Assembly: GCF_044810985.1 (NCBI RefSeq) | Contig: NZ_CP085242.1 | Location: 434,001-498,000 of the forward strand | From: Marinospirillum sp031581385 | Lineage (GTDB): Bacteria > Pseudomonadota > Gammaproteobacteria > Pseudomonadales > Halomonadaceae | DNA length: 64,000 nt | Direction of reading: 5' to 3' | Shown: in pieces, positions 51,057 through 60,192 of the stretch | How positions within the stretch are numbered: position 1 is the first letter of the stretch | How the letters are laid out: every line of letters begins with the position of its first letter | The notes under the pieces: model-generated | Databases searched by the model: none | What the model saw: the letters and a program-made list of their open reading frames with translations, nothing else | What the model was told of the DNA's origin: nothing | Made by a program: the position numbers and the translations under genes

Positions 51057-51757
51057 TGACTCGAAACGTACTGATTATTGAAGATGATCCCAGTATCGGG
51101 GAGCTTGTGTGCATACATGTGGCCGACCTGGGTATGAACCCCGTTCTTTGTGAACGGGGGGATGCCGGGCTGGAGCGTTTTCTTGAAGGGGATATCGACC
51201 TGGTGATCCTTGACCTGATGCTGCCCGGAATGGATGGCTTGTCGATCTGTCGCAAAATTCGCTCCGGTTCGGACTATGTTCCGGTTTTGATGCTGACCGC
51301 CAAAAGCACGGAGCTGGATCGGGTTTTGGGTCTGGAAATGGGGGCGGATGATTACCTCACCAAGCCTTTTAGTGTGGCTGAACTTGCAGCGCGGGTAAAA
51401 GCCCTGTTTCGGCGGGTGGATGCCATGGCATCTTCACCCAGCCCGGAAGTTGCAGTTGCTGAACTGAGAGTCGCGGAATTACGTCTTGATCCGACACGTC
51501 GCCGGGTCTTTGTCAAAGAGCAGGAAGTGGAGCTCACCGCACGTGAGTTTGATTTGCTTTGGCACTTTGCCCGGCATCCAGGGCGGGTGTTCAGCCGTGT
51601 CCAGCTTCTGGATAGCGTGTGGGGTTACAACCATGAGGGCTATGAGCATACCGTCAATACCCACATCAACCGCCTGCGAGGGAAGATCGAAACCGACCCG
51701 GCCCGACCTGAGTTTATTCAAACGGTCTGGGGTGTCGGATATCGTTTCCGGGAGTAA
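51056..51757 (+). CDS. OmpR-family response regulator
   Basis: The 233-residue protein has a receiver domain (acidic pair at 10-11, D53 in VILDLMLPGMDG, T81, K103 in YLTKPFS) and a winged-helix output domain (about 135-232; LTAREFDLLWHFARHPGRVFS, HTVNTHINRLRGKIE, VWGVGYRF). It is followed 3 bp later by the sensor kinase. The downstream exported MsrAB gene, with repeated GTGATAAA upstream, is a candidate target. Confidence 0.93.
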   Translation: MTRNVLIIEDDPSIGELVCIHVADLGMNPVLCERGDAGLERFLEGDIDLVILDLMLPGMDGLSICRKIRSGSDYVPVLMLTAKSTELDRVLGLEMGADDYLTKPFSVAELAARVKALFRRVDAMASSPSPEVAVAELRVAELRLDPTRRRVFVKEQEVELTAREFDLLWHFARHPGRVFSRVQLLDSVWGYNHEGYEHTVNTHINRLRGKIETDPARPEFIQTVWGVGYRFRE

Positions 51758-51760
51758 CCC

Positions 51761-53236
51761 ATGCTGAAAACCCTCTATACCCGGCTAGCTCTGGGCTTGT
51801 TTTTGCTGCTCTTGGCCGTGGGTCTTCTTTATACCGTTATCAGCTATTATTCGCTGCGTGAATACAGCGCTTCAGTTAATCAGGAACTGCACCGGGACTT
51901 GGCCAAAAATCTGGTTGCAGACAGAAATCTGGTGAGGCAGGGGCAGCTGGATCGCAGTGCTTTGAAAGAACTTTTCGCACTTTACATGACCATCAACCCC
52001 AGCATTGAAATTTATCTGTTGGATCTGGATGGAAGCATCCTTTCCTATTCAGCCGACCCGGCCAAGATCAAGCGTAAACAGGTTTCGCTGGAACCCATCC
52101 AGCGTTTGCTGGATAACATGAAGCGTTACCCTCTGTTGGGTGATGATCCGCGCAGTCATGATCGGCAGAAGGTATTTTCCGTGACTCCGGTACCCTCGGC
52201 AGAGAATCCCGAAGGCTATCTCTATGTTGTGTTGCGAGGTGAGGAATACGATGCTGCAGAAACCCTGGCGCATGGCAGCCAGGTGCTAAAGCTGAGTGCC
52301 TGGGCACTGGTCGTCAGTCTGGCCGTGGTGATGATGGCCGGGCTGGCTGTATTCAGACTGTTAACCCGCCGCCTGAGTGACTTGACCCGGTTGGTGGAAA
52401 GCTTTGAGAGTAACGACATGCGCCAAAATCCACCCATAACTTGGCGCGACAAGCGACCCTGGGTTCAGGACGAGATCGACTACCTGGGTGTCACTTTTGA
52501 TGATATGGCTTACCGGATTGCTTCCCAAATCGAGCAATTGAAGGACAAGGATGCTCAGCGCCGCCAATTGATTGCTCAGGTATCCCATGATCTGCGTACC
52601 CCTCTGGCTTCCATGCAGGGTTATATTGAAAGCCTGAAAATACGCCGTGACCGTCTTGGTTCCCAGGAGCAGGAGCACTTTTTGGACATAGCCCTCAAGG
52701 AGGGCAGGCGTTTAAATCGTCTGGTGGATGAGCTTTTTGAGCTGGCCGCACTTGAGGCACAGGAAAAGCAGCCGGTGCCCGAGTCTTTCCCGCTTGCCGA
52801 ACTGGTGCATGACGTGGTTCAGAAGCATGCCCAGGCCGCCCAGAACAGCCAGTTGGAGCTTACCCTGAGCGGCGATCCTGATTTGCCAGCTGCCTACGCA
52901 GATCTGGCGATGACCGAACGTGTATTGGATAACCTGATCGCCAATGCCATCGCTTACAGCCCGGCAGGTGGCCGAATTGAAGTGGTTCTCGGCCAGCAAG
53001 GGGGTGTGCCTGAGGTTTGTGTGCGTGACAGCGGCTCGGGCATTCCTGAGCAGGACTTGCCGCATATCTTTGATCCCTTCTATCGTGGTGACTCCTCAGA
53101 GGCGGGCCATGCGGGTCTTGGTTTGGCGATTGCCCGCAGAATCATGGCACTCCAGGGTGGCGATATCCGTGTTGAAAACCGTGCTTCTGGAGGAGCATCC
53201 TTCTGTATAAGCTTACCTGTACAGATCACTCATTGA
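51761..53236 (+). CDS. Sensor histidine kinase
   Basis: The 491-residue kinase has membrane helices at about 10-30 and 180-200, flanking a periplasmic sensor of about 150 residues with a PAS/Cache-like SIEIYLLDLDGSILSYS. A HAMP segment, HisKA with H276 (QVSHDLRTPLASMQGYIE) and HATPase_c (DNLIANAIAYSPAGG, VRDSGSGIP, GHAGLGLAIARRIM) follow. The periplasmic sensor fits detection of an envelope stress; the signal is unknown. Confidence 0.92.
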   Translation: MLKTLYTRLALGLFLLLLAVGLLYTVISYYSLREYSASVNQELHRDLAKNLVADRNLVRQGQLDRSALKELFALYMTINPSIEIYLLDLDGSILSYSADPAKIKRKQVSLEPIQRLLDNMKRYPLLGDDPRSHDRQKVFSVTPVPSAENPEGYLYVVLRGEEYDAAETLAHGSQVLKLSAWALVVSLAVVMMAGLAVFRLLTRRLSDLTRLVESFESNDMRQNPPITWRDKRPWVQDEIDYLGVTFDDMAYRIASQIEQLKDKDAQRRQLIAQVSHDLRTPLASMQGYIESLKIRRDRLGSQEQEHFLDIALKEGRRLNRLVDELFELAALEAQEKQPVPESFPLAELVHDVVQKHAQAAQNSQLELTLSGDPDLPAAYADLAMTERVLDNLIANAIAYSPAGGRIEVVLGQQGGVPEVCVRDSGSGIPEQDLPHIFDPFYRGDSSEAGHAGLGLAIARRIMALQGGDIRVENRASGGASFCISLPVQITH

Positions 53237-53253
53237 GCTTTCGTTATAAAAAC

Positions 53254-53283
53254 GTGATAAACAGGAGAAAACGCTGTGATAAA
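53254..53283 (+). promoter_or_regulatory. Direct repeats upstream of msrAB
   Basis: GTGATAAA occurs at 53254-53261 and again at 53276-53283, exactly 22 bp (about two helical turns) apart, within the 94-bp gap before msrAB. Spacing suits tandem binding of an OmpR-family regulator. Which regulator binds is not shown. Confidence 0.4.
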
Positions 53284-53330
53284 TCTCTTGCAAACTGGTC
53301 ACAGTATTCACAGAGCAGGAGATTAAGATA

Positions 53331-54461
53331 ATGAAACGCAATCTATTACTGGTATCTGCAGTCGCGGCTCTGTTGTTGGTGGGGTTCCAGCTGGGAGCTG
53401 TCAGCAATAACAACTCGAAATACGCCCCGGATGATCCCGATCTGGCCGTGGCGACTTTTGCCGGTGGCTGCTTCTGGTGTGTGGAAGAGTACTATGAAGA
53501 AAAAGTGCCCGGAGTGGTTGAGGCTGTTTCCGGCTACAGTGGCGGCAAGGAGAAAAATCCCACCTATGAAGCGGTTGCCAGTGGTCGCACCGGTCATACC
53601 GAAGCAGTGCAGGTTTATTATGACCCGGAAGAGATAACCTATGCAGGCTTGCTTCAGGGGTTGTGGCGAACTGCCAATCCCACCGATGCCGAAGGTCAGT
53701 ATGTCGATCGGGGCCGGCAGTACCGTCCGGCCATTTTCTATCATGATCAGGAACAAAAAAGGGCGGCAGAAGCTTCCGTGAAGGCGTTGCAGGAATCCGG
53801 TCGTTATGAGGATGCCGTGGTTATTGAAATTGTTCCCTTTGAAGCCTTCTATGAGGCTGAGAAATACCACCAGGATTACCACCAAAAGAACCCGGTGCGT
53901 TATAAATTCTATACCTTCAATTCCGGGCGTTACCAGTTTATTGAGGAAGTCTGGGGTGAAGATCAGGAGGTGGATTTTTCCAAATACCGCCCGGAAAATG
54001 GAGAAGGCTTTAACCCGGATCGCTTTGAAAAACCAAGCGATGCTGCGCTCAAGACGCGATTGAGCGAGGAGGCGTATTATGTCACTCAGGAAGATGGGAC
54101 GGAACCGGCTTTTGAAAATGCCTACTATGATGAAAAGCGGCCCGGTATCTACGTGGATGTGGTCTCTGGCGAGCCCTTGTTCTCATCGCGTGACAAGTAT
54201 AAGTCCGGTACCGGCTGGCCCAGTTTTACCCGCCCCATCAACCCTGACTGGGTGGTGGAGAAAGAGGACAACACTCTGTTCACCACTCGAACTGAAATTC
54301 GCAGTCGCTATGCAGACTCCCACCTGGGGCACTTGTTCAACGACGGCCCTGCACCCACCGGGCAGCGCTATTGCATGAACTCTGCAGCCATGAAATTCAT
54401 TGCCTTGGAAGATATGGAAAAACAGGGTTATGGAGCCTTGACCAGTGAAGTGGAAAAATGA
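53331..54461 (+). CDS. msrAB: Exported peptide methionine sulfoxide reductase MsrA–MsrB fusion
   Basis: The 376-residue protein begins with a signal or anchor (NLLLVSAVAALLLVGFQLGAV). MsrA covers about 38-195 with the catalytic C47 in GGCFWCVEEYY. MsrB covers about 240-365 with SGTGWPSFTRPI and the catalytic cysteine in RYCMNSAAMKF. The zinc-binding CxxC pairs of many MsrBs are absent. It reduces both S- and R-methionine sulfoxide, here outside the cytoplasm. It follows the two-component system and overlaps the GNAT gene by 4 nt. Confidence 0.94.
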   Translation: MKRNLLLVSAVAALLLVGFQLGAVSNNNSKYAPDDPDLAVATFAGGCFWCVEEYYEEKVPGVVEAVSGYSGGKEKNPTYEAVASGRTGHTEAVQVYYDPEEITYAGLLQGLWRTANPTDAEGQYVDRGRQYRPAIFYHDQEQKRAAEASVKALQESGRYEDAVVIEIVPFEAFYEAEKYHQDYHQKNPVRYKFYTFNSGRYQFIEEVWGEDQEVDFSKYRPENGEGFNPDRFEKPSDAALKTRLSEEAYYVTQEDGTEPAFENAYYDEKRPGIYVDVVSGEPLFSSRDKYKSGTGWPSFTRPINPDWVVEKEDNTLFTTRTEIRSRYADSHLGHLFNDGPAPTGQRYCMNSAAMKFIALEDMEKQGYGALTSEVEK

Positions 54462-54946
54462 AGATTAGAGAAGCAAAAGCAGCCGATTTTGATGCGATTT
54501 GGCCTATTTTCCAGGAAATAGTTGCTGCTGGTGATACCTATGCTTATCCACCACAGACCAGCCGGGAGGAAGCGGAGCGCATCTGGATGCAGCAGCCACA
54601 AAAAACCTGGCTGGTGGAGGAAAAAGGCCGGGTTCTGGGAACCTATTACCTGAAACCCAATCAGGCCGGGCCGGGAAGCCATGTGTGCAACTGTGGCTAC
54701 ATGGTTTCTTCTGCAGCCAGAGGTCGGGGCCTGGCCACCGCCATGTGCGAGCATTCCCAGGAGCAGGCTCTGGCTCTGGGCTACAAGGCCATGCAATTCA
54801 ACTTTGTTGCTGCGACCAATGCAGGTGCAGTGCGTCTCTGGCAAAAGCTGGGTTTTGCCGAGGTCGGACGTTTGCCTGGAGCCTTTAATCATCCTGAGCA
54901 AGGCTATGTGGATGCTCTGGTCATGTACAAGTGGCTGGACTTATGA
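54458..54946 (+). CDS. GNAT family N-acetyltransferase
   Basis: The 162-residue protein has the GNAT acetyl-CoA loop SSAARGRGLATAMCEHSQEQA and the C-terminal ATNAGAVRLWQKLGFAEVG. The N-terminal IREAKAADFDAIWPIFQEIV is typical. The substrate is unknown. It is translationally coupled to msrAB, so a shared stress role is possible. Confidence 0.9.
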   Translation: MKIREAKAADFDAIWPIFQEIVAAGDTYAYPPQTSREEAERIWMQQPQKTWLVEEKGRVLGTYYLKPNQAGPGSHVCNCGYMVSSAARGRGLATAMCEHSQEQALALGYKAMQFNFVAATNAGAVRLWQKLGFAEVGRLPGAFNHPEQGYVDALVMYKWLDL

Positions 54947-55057
54947 CGCGACCGGCATTTACATCAGTCCGACGGGTCATGTTAGGCTGAAATTGGTATT
55001 CAGGTTGGCAGGCAGGATTAAGCCAGCTTGTTCAATGACTTGAAAAAAGGAGGTGCT

Positions 55058-55438
55058 ATGACCTTTAAGAAGCATGGTATTTCATTTGGGCTGGAAAGAG
55101 TCAATGAGGAGTTTATTCTCTTCATCAAGGCTCAGGGCAAGCTGGTGCACTCGGATTATGCCACCATGGTGCCCTTGCTGGAGTCAGCCTTGAAAGGGGT
55201 GGAAAATCCCGAATTGAAGGTGCTTGCCGATATTTCCGAGCTGGAGGGTTGGGAGCTCAGAGCTGCCTGGGATGATCTCAAACTGGGACTAAAACACGGT
55301 TCGGAATTCGAGAAAATCGCCATCTATGGCCATAAAAGCTGGCAGGAACTGGCGGCCAAGGTGGGTAGCTGGTTTGTTTCAGGAGACGTTAAATCCTTTG
55401 ATGACTATGAACAGGCTCTGGCCTGGTTGACTGAATAA
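55058..55438 (+). CDS. SpoIIAA-like (STAS/SEC14-type) protein
   Basis: The 126-residue cytoplasmic protein matches the SpoIIAA-like family: IKAQGKLVHSDYATMVPLLESAL, KVLADISELEGWELRAAWDDLKLGLKHG and FEKIAIYGHKSWQELAAKVGSWF. The ATG at 55058 is set by AAAGGAGGTGCT upstream; an earlier in-frame start is weak. These proteins may bind small lipids or act in regulation. Function unknown. Confidence 0.85.
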   Translation: MTFKKHGISFGLERVNEEFILFIKAQGKLVHSDYATMVPLLESALKGVENPELKVLADISELEGWELRAAWDDLKLGLKHGSEFEKIAIYGHKSWQELAAKVGSWFVSGDVKSFDDYEQALAWLTE

Positions 55439-55460
55439 ACAGGCCAGGCTTGGGGTTGGT

Positions 55461-56678
55461 CTAGCGCAGAACCCGCCGTATCAATAGTGGCCCGATGAGC
55501 TCAAAAACCAGGGTGGAGCCCACGACCACGGGCAGCAGCAGGCTCTGGAATTCCGGGAAGCGTTCGGCGGCCAGCAGGGCCATACCGATGGCGACCCCGG
55601 CCTGGGGGGTCAGTGCCAGACCCAGGTTGGCCGGTAGATGGTCGTCTCCAGCAGGTTGATGACCGCTGCGGCTGATCCAGCCGATCGCCAGCCAGCCCCC
55701 CAGAAGGCGACTGAAGGTTCGCAGCAGAATATAAGCCAGGGTCAGCCAAAGGGCATCGGTGAGCTGGTAAAGATCGATGCTGGCACCGGAAAGGACAAAA
55801 AAGAAGACCAGAAATGGCCATTCTATATGCTCGATTTCCCGGAAAGAGCGGGTGTGGTGAAGAGACAGGTTGGCAATCAAAGCACCGGTCACCATGGAGG
55901 CCAGCAGGGCAGAAACGCCCAGCAAGGAGGAAAGGCCGGCCAGCAAAAGAATCAGGGCAAAAGCTTCCACCTGGGTGGGTTCACCGGGCTTCAGGCGACC
56001 CGTCAGCCAGGCTGCAGGCAGGCCAATGAGACTACCCAGCAGTAGAGCGCCGCCCAGCTCCCAGGCGGCATGCAGTAACGCAATCTCACCATTGTTGCTG
56101 ATGACCCATCCCAGAGCGGCCATGCTCAGCCCGAATACCAAAATGCCCCAACCGTCATCAATTGCGACAATGCCCAGTAATACCTTGGCTCTCAAGCGGG
56201 TGTCACGGCTTTCACGAATGGACTCTCTCAAGGCGGCAGGATCGGTGGCTACGGAGATGGCTGCCAGGGAGACCGCAATCACCAGGGAAAAGCCCAGCAA
56301 CCATACGCCCAGTCCCACCAGAACAAAACTGAAAAACACCACCATCAGGGAGATGAAAGCCACCAGAGGGCCGGTGACCTTCAGACGTTCCAGAGTCAAT
56401 TCACTGCCCAACAGAAAAGCCACCATCACCAGCGCGAGTTGAATCAGGGGTTCACCCAGGCCATCCAAAAGGCTGCCGCTGGCATAACCCAAAAAAACCT
56501 GTTGAACCACGGCAATGCCCACGCCCAACAAAACCAGAAGTGAAATACGGGGAATGGCCGTGCGACTGGCCAGGGTGTCGGCCAGAATGCTCAGACTCAG
56601 GATCAGTCCCAGAAGCAGTATGTTGAGATAGCTGGTGGCAATTTCAAAAGGTAGCCAGGAGGGCAGGGTGTCAGGCAT
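55461..56678 (-). CDS. CPA-family cation:proton antiporter
   Basis: The 405-residue protein has about twelve membrane helices in the Na+/H+ exchanger pattern, including AISVATDPAALRESI and the conserved acidic pair in LGIVAIDDGWGILVF, where two aspartates bind the ion. It has no C-terminal TrkA-N domain. Substrate is probably Na+ or K+ against protons. It is divergent from the following alpha/beta-hydrolase gene. Confidence 0.88.
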   Translation of the reverse strand: MPDTLPSWLPFEIATSYLNILLLGLILSLSILADTLASRTAIPRISLLVLLGVGIAVVQQVFLGYASGSLLDGLGEPLIQLALVMVAFLLGSELTLERLKVTGPLVAFISLMVVFFSFVLVGLGVWLLGFSLVIAVSLAAISVATDPAALRESIRESRDTRLRAKVLLGIVAIDDGWGILVFGLSMAALGWVISNNGEIALLHAAWELGGALLLGSLIGLPAAWLTGRLKPGEPTQVEAFALILLLAGLSSLLGVSALLASMVTGALIANLSLHHTRSFREIEHIEWPFLVFFFVLSGASIDLYQLTDALWLTLAYILLRTFSRLLGGWLAIGWISRSGHQPAGDDHLPANLGLALTPQAGVAIGMALLAAERFPEFQSLLLPVVVGSTLVFELIGPLLIRRVLR

Positions 56679-56729
56679 TTTTTCCTCTGATGCTCAAAAT
56701 GACGATTTCATTTATGTTAGTTTAATAGA

Positions 56730-58355
56730 ATGATGATTCGAAAACACTTTTCAACCCTGGGTTTATTGCTGGGGACTTTGTTTTTTGCGCTTTCACTGAC
56801 GCCCAGCCTGCTGCCCCGAGGGGAATGGGTTCAGGGGGTGATTTCCGGTCTGTCCATGCTTGCTGGCTATGGTTGTGGGGTTTTTTTGAGCTGGCTGTGG
56901 CTTTATTTGGGACTGGCCGCACCGGGATATCGCCTGCAAAGGGTACTGCAAAGCGTGGCTGCCCTGTTTTGTGGTCTGTTGGCCATCAGCTTTCTGATTC
57001 AGGCCAACGACTGGCAGAACTCGGTTCGCTCCCTGATGGGTATGTCAGAGGTGGATCAGGCTCGTCCCTGGCTGGTGGGCGGAGTGGCTTTTGCGGTGTT
57101 TCTTCTGGGCCTTTTACTGGCCAAGTCCTTTCGTTTATTGCTGGGTGGGGTGTCTTTTTTGATGCAGCGGCTGGTGCCCCGCAGGTTGTCCAATCTGATC
57201 GGTCTGGTTATTGCCTTTGTGCTTTTCTGGGCAGTGATTGACGGGATTCTTTTTACCAGCCTGTTGCGCAGTGTGGACTCTTCCTATCAGCAGGTGGATG
57301 CCCTGATTGAACCGGAAATGCAGCCTCCTGGAAAACCTGGGCAGACGGGAAGTGAGGCTTCTTTGCTGGCCTGGGAAAGTCTGGGGCGGCAAGGGCGCAA
57401 TTTTGTGGCTGGCGGGCCGGATCAGAAGGATATTCAGGTATTTTCCGAACAACAGGCCCGGCAACCGGTGCGGGTTTATGTCGGCCTGAATGCTGCAGAA
57501 ACACCGGAGGAGCGGGCTGAACTGGCTCTTGAGGAACTGCAGAGAACCGGTGGATTTGAGCGTTCACTGCTGGTTCTGATCACCCCCACTGGAACGGGTT
57601 GGATAGACCCTGCCGCCATCAATACTCTGGAATACCTGCACCAGGGCGATGTCGCCAGTGTAGCAGCTCAATATTCCTACCTGCCCAGCCCTGTGTCCTT
57701 GATGGCCGAAGGGGCCTATGGAGTGGAAACCGCCCGTGCCCTGTTTCAGGCCGTGTATGGCTACTGGCAGGCGCTGCCGGAGTCACACCGCCCGGAACTT
57801 TATCTGTTCGGGTTGAGCCTGGGAGCCTTGAACTCGGATCTCTCTTTTGATTTTTACGATATTATTGATGACCCTTTTGATGGTGTGCTCTGGAGTGGCC
57901 CGCCCTTCAGCAGCCCCACCTGGCAAAGTGTGACCCAACGCCGGGAGCCGGATTCGCCGCAATGGTTGCCGCGTTTTCGGGATGATTCCGTGGTGCGCTT
58001 TGCCAACCAGCAAGGCGGTTTACAAACTGGTGAGGCCCCCTGGGGTGATTTCCGCATTGCTTTTTTGCAGTATGCCAGTGATCCGGTGACCTTCTTTTCC
58101 CCGGATACTCTTTATCGTGAGCCGGAATGGATGCAGTCGCCCCGAGGCCCGGATGTATCACCGCTGCTGCGTTGGTTCCCCTTGGTGACCATGTTGCAAC
58201 TGGCTGCTGACCTGGGCGCAGGCAGCGCACCCGATGGTTATGGGCATGAATATGCTGCTGAAGATTATCTGGATGCTTGGATGGCTTTGACCCGGGCCGA
58301 TGAGCGCCGGAATGAGCTGGACATTCAGCGCCTGCGCGATTTTTTGCAGCAGTGA
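56730..58355 (+). CDS. Alpha/beta-hydrolase membrane protein (Abhydrolase_9 type)
   Basis: The 541-residue protein has an N-terminal block of about five helices (1-180) and a periplasmic alpha/beta-hydrolase domain. The domain includes QPVRVYVGLNAAETPEERAELALEEL, LITPTGTGWIDPAAINTLEYL and the nucleophile elbow LYLFGLSLGAL. This pairing matches Abhydrolase_9 with its N-terminal domain. Substrate is unknown; a lipid or envelope ester is plausible from location. Confidence 0.85.
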   Translation: MMIRKHFSTLGLLLGTLFFALSLTPSLLPRGEWVQGVISGLSMLAGYGCGVFLSWLWLYLGLAAPGYRLQRVLQSVAALFCGLLAISFLIQANDWQNSVRSLMGMSEVDQARPWLVGGVAFAVFLLGLLLAKSFRLLLGGVSFLMQRLVPRRLSNLIGLVIAFVLFWAVIDGILFTSLLRSVDSSYQQVDALIEPEMQPPGKPGQTGSEASLLAWESLGRQGRNFVAGGPDQKDIQVFSEQQARQPVRVYVGLNAAETPEERAELALEELQRTGGFERSLLVLITPTGTGWIDPAAINTLEYLHQGDVASVAAQYSYLPSPVSLMAEGAYGVETARALFQAVYGYWQALPESHRPELYLFGLSLGALNSDLSFDFYDIIDDPFDGVLWSGPPFSSPTWQSVTQRREPDSPQWLPRFRDDSVVRFANQQGGLQTGEAPWGDFRIAFLQYASDPVTFFSPDTLYREPEWMQSPRGPDVSPLLRWFPLVTMLQLAADLGAGSAPDGYGHEYAAEDYLDAWMALTRADERRNELDIQRLRDFLQQ

Positions 58356-58522
58356 AAAAGCATAAAAATTTCTTGGGTTAACGGTTAACTGACATCTATA
58401 TTACATAAGGTTTAACTGCTTCTTAAATACCTATAAAAGTGGTTGCTGATTATTACAGGAAGCGCCTACAGTAAATTAAATACTATTGACTCTGCTCTGG
58501 CTTACCAGAAAGAAGGTGCTGC

Positions 58523-59797
58523 ATGATCAAGGTGATTCCTGTTGATCAGTTACGTGTGGGTATGTTTGTTTCCGATGAAAATTCCGAGTGGGTGCCTGAA
58601 AAAAACCGAACCAAATCTGGAATGATCCGTCGTGAAGAGGTGATAGACAAGCTTAAATCCAAAGGCATTGACTTCATCACCATCGACACAAGCCGTGGTG
58701 AGGATGTGTTGGAAATGGCGACTGAAGACACCGAGGCCGATTTTGGCTGGATCAATCCCGCCAACTTTGGTGAGCCGACCCAACCCCCGTCCGCTGATAA
58801 GCCCGAGAAAGTTATTGCCCAGCAGGAACAGTCCGGTGTGACCACCCCTTCAGCTCCGCGTCCTGTAAGTATCTCGGATGAACAGGAAAGGGCCAAACAA
58901 ATCCATGATGAAGCCTTGAAAATGGTGGATACGGTCATGCAGCGGGTTCGCAGAGGGGCCGAGATTGATGTCAGCGAAGTGGAAGGTGTCGCTGAGCAGT
59001 TGGTGGATTCGGTATACCGCAACCAGAATGCGTTGGCCTGTCTGTCACGCATCCGTGACAAGGACACCTACCTGATGGAGCACTCCCTGAATGTGGGGGT
59101 GTTGCTGAGCATTCTGGCCAAATCCATGGGCTTTGAGAAATCCCTGGTCCGCCGTCTGGCTGTGGGGGGCATGCTGCATGATATCGGCAAGGTTCAGGTG
59201 CCTGACGAGGTGCTGCACAAGCCGGGCAAGCTGGAAGCCGAAGAGTGGGCGGAAATGAAACGCCATGTGGCTTATGGCGAGGCCTACCTGAATGGACTGG
59301 ATATCAGCAAGGATATCCGCAATATCTGTGCCCAGCACCACGAGCGCCTGGATGCCAGTGGTTATCCCCGTGGTCTGGGTGGTGACAAGATCAGTCTTTA
59401 TGGGCGTATGGCGGCTGTTTGTGATGTCTATGATGCCATCACAGCTGATCGTGTTTACCACAAGGGGATGCCTCCCCCTGTGGCCATGAAACGCTTGGTG
59501 GAATGGAGTGATGACCACCTGGATCGCAAGCTGGTATACCAGTTTATTCGAACCCTCAGCATCTATCCGGTGGGCTCACTGGTGCAACTGGAATCCGGTA
59601 AACTGGCCTTTGTCGTTGAACCCAACCCCAAGCACCAGGCACGGCCTCTTGTCCGAGCCATTTATCATGACAAACTCAAACAATTTATCCCGCCCGAAGA
59701 CCTGGATCTGTCACTGGCCGGAACCGGAGATACCATAACCAGGCCGGTTGACCCGGCACGCCTGGATGTGAAAATTCAGATCGCAGACTTTATTTAA
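58523..59797 (+). CDS. HD-GYP domain cyclic-di-GMP phosphodiesterase
   Basis: The 424-residue protein has an N-terminal DUF3391 domain (about 1-130; VIPVDQLRVGMFVSDENSEW) and an HD-GYP domain (about 165-370): HSLNVGVLLSILAKSMG, GMLHDIGKVQVPDEVLHKPGKL, HHERLDASGYPRGLGGDKIS and YDAITADRVYHKGM. HD and GYP motifs are intact, so c-di-GMP hydrolysis is expected. Its TAA shares TTAA with the convergent ychJ stop. Confidence 0.93.
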   Translation: MIKVIPVDQLRVGMFVSDENSEWVPEKNRTKSGMIRREEVIDKLKSKGIDFITIDTSRGEDVLEMATEDTEADFGWINPANFGEPTQPPSADKPEKVIAQQEQSGVTTPSAPRPVSISDEQERAKQIHDEALKMVDTVMQRVRRGAEIDVSEVEGVAEQLVDSVYRNQNALACLSRIRDKDTYLMEHSLNVGVLLSILAKSMGFEKSLVRRLAVGGMLHDIGKVQVPDEVLHKPGKLEAEEWAEMKRHVAYGEAYLNGLDISKDIRNICAQHHERLDASGYPRGLGGDKISLYGRMAAVCDVYDAITADRVYHKGMPPPVAMKRLVEWSDDHLDRKLVYQFIRTLSIYPVGSLVQLESGKLAFVVEPNPKHQARPLVRAIYHDKLKQFIPPEDLDLSLAGTGDTITRPVDPARLDVKIQIADFI

Positions 59798-60192
59798 GCT
59801 GGTTTTTCCCCTTTCAGGTAAAACCAGTGACTGCCTTCTTTGATGAATTCAGACTCTTCTTCCATCAACTGCATGCCCTGGCTGGAGCGATACCAGGCAC
59901 GGAAATGCACCCACCCCTGATTCCCCTCTTCGTGGCTGGAGATGACGTCCAGTCGCGCCCATTTGGGTGAGTTTTGCAGGTCAAGGTCGGTTGGCCGGGT
60001 GGAAGGATACCAACTGGCCAGCAGGTAGTTTTCCAGTTGCAGGACAAAAGCTGAATAGCGTGAGCGCATCAGGCTTTCCGGGTCGGCTGCTGCCTGGCCC
60101 TGGTGACAGGGCAGGCAACAGTCTGGATACGTATGACCCGAACCACAGGGGCAGGCCTGTGGCAGTGATTTTTTGTGCTTTTTCTTAGCCAA
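59794..60192 (-). CDS. ychJ: YchJ-like SEC-C motif protein
   Basis: The 132-residue protein starts with a SEC-C zinc motif (ACPCGSGHTYPDCCLPC) then the YchJ/UPF0225 domain (DPESLMRSRYSAFVLQLENYLLASW, WARLDVISSHEEGNQGWVHFRAWYR). The frame stays open upstream inside xthA; a TTG at 60192 with GGAGCGAG upstream gives a length near other YchJ proteins and overlaps the xthA stop, so it is preferred. Function unknown; possibly a metal-dependent chaperone or nucleotide-binding protein. Confidence 0.85.
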   Translation of the reverse strand: MAKKKHKKSLPQACPCGSGHTYPDCCLPCHQGQAAADPESLMRSRYSAFVLQLENYLLASWYPSTRPTDLDLQNSPKWARLDVISSHEEGNQGWVHFRAWYRSSQGMQLMEEESEFIKEGSHWFYLKGEKPA

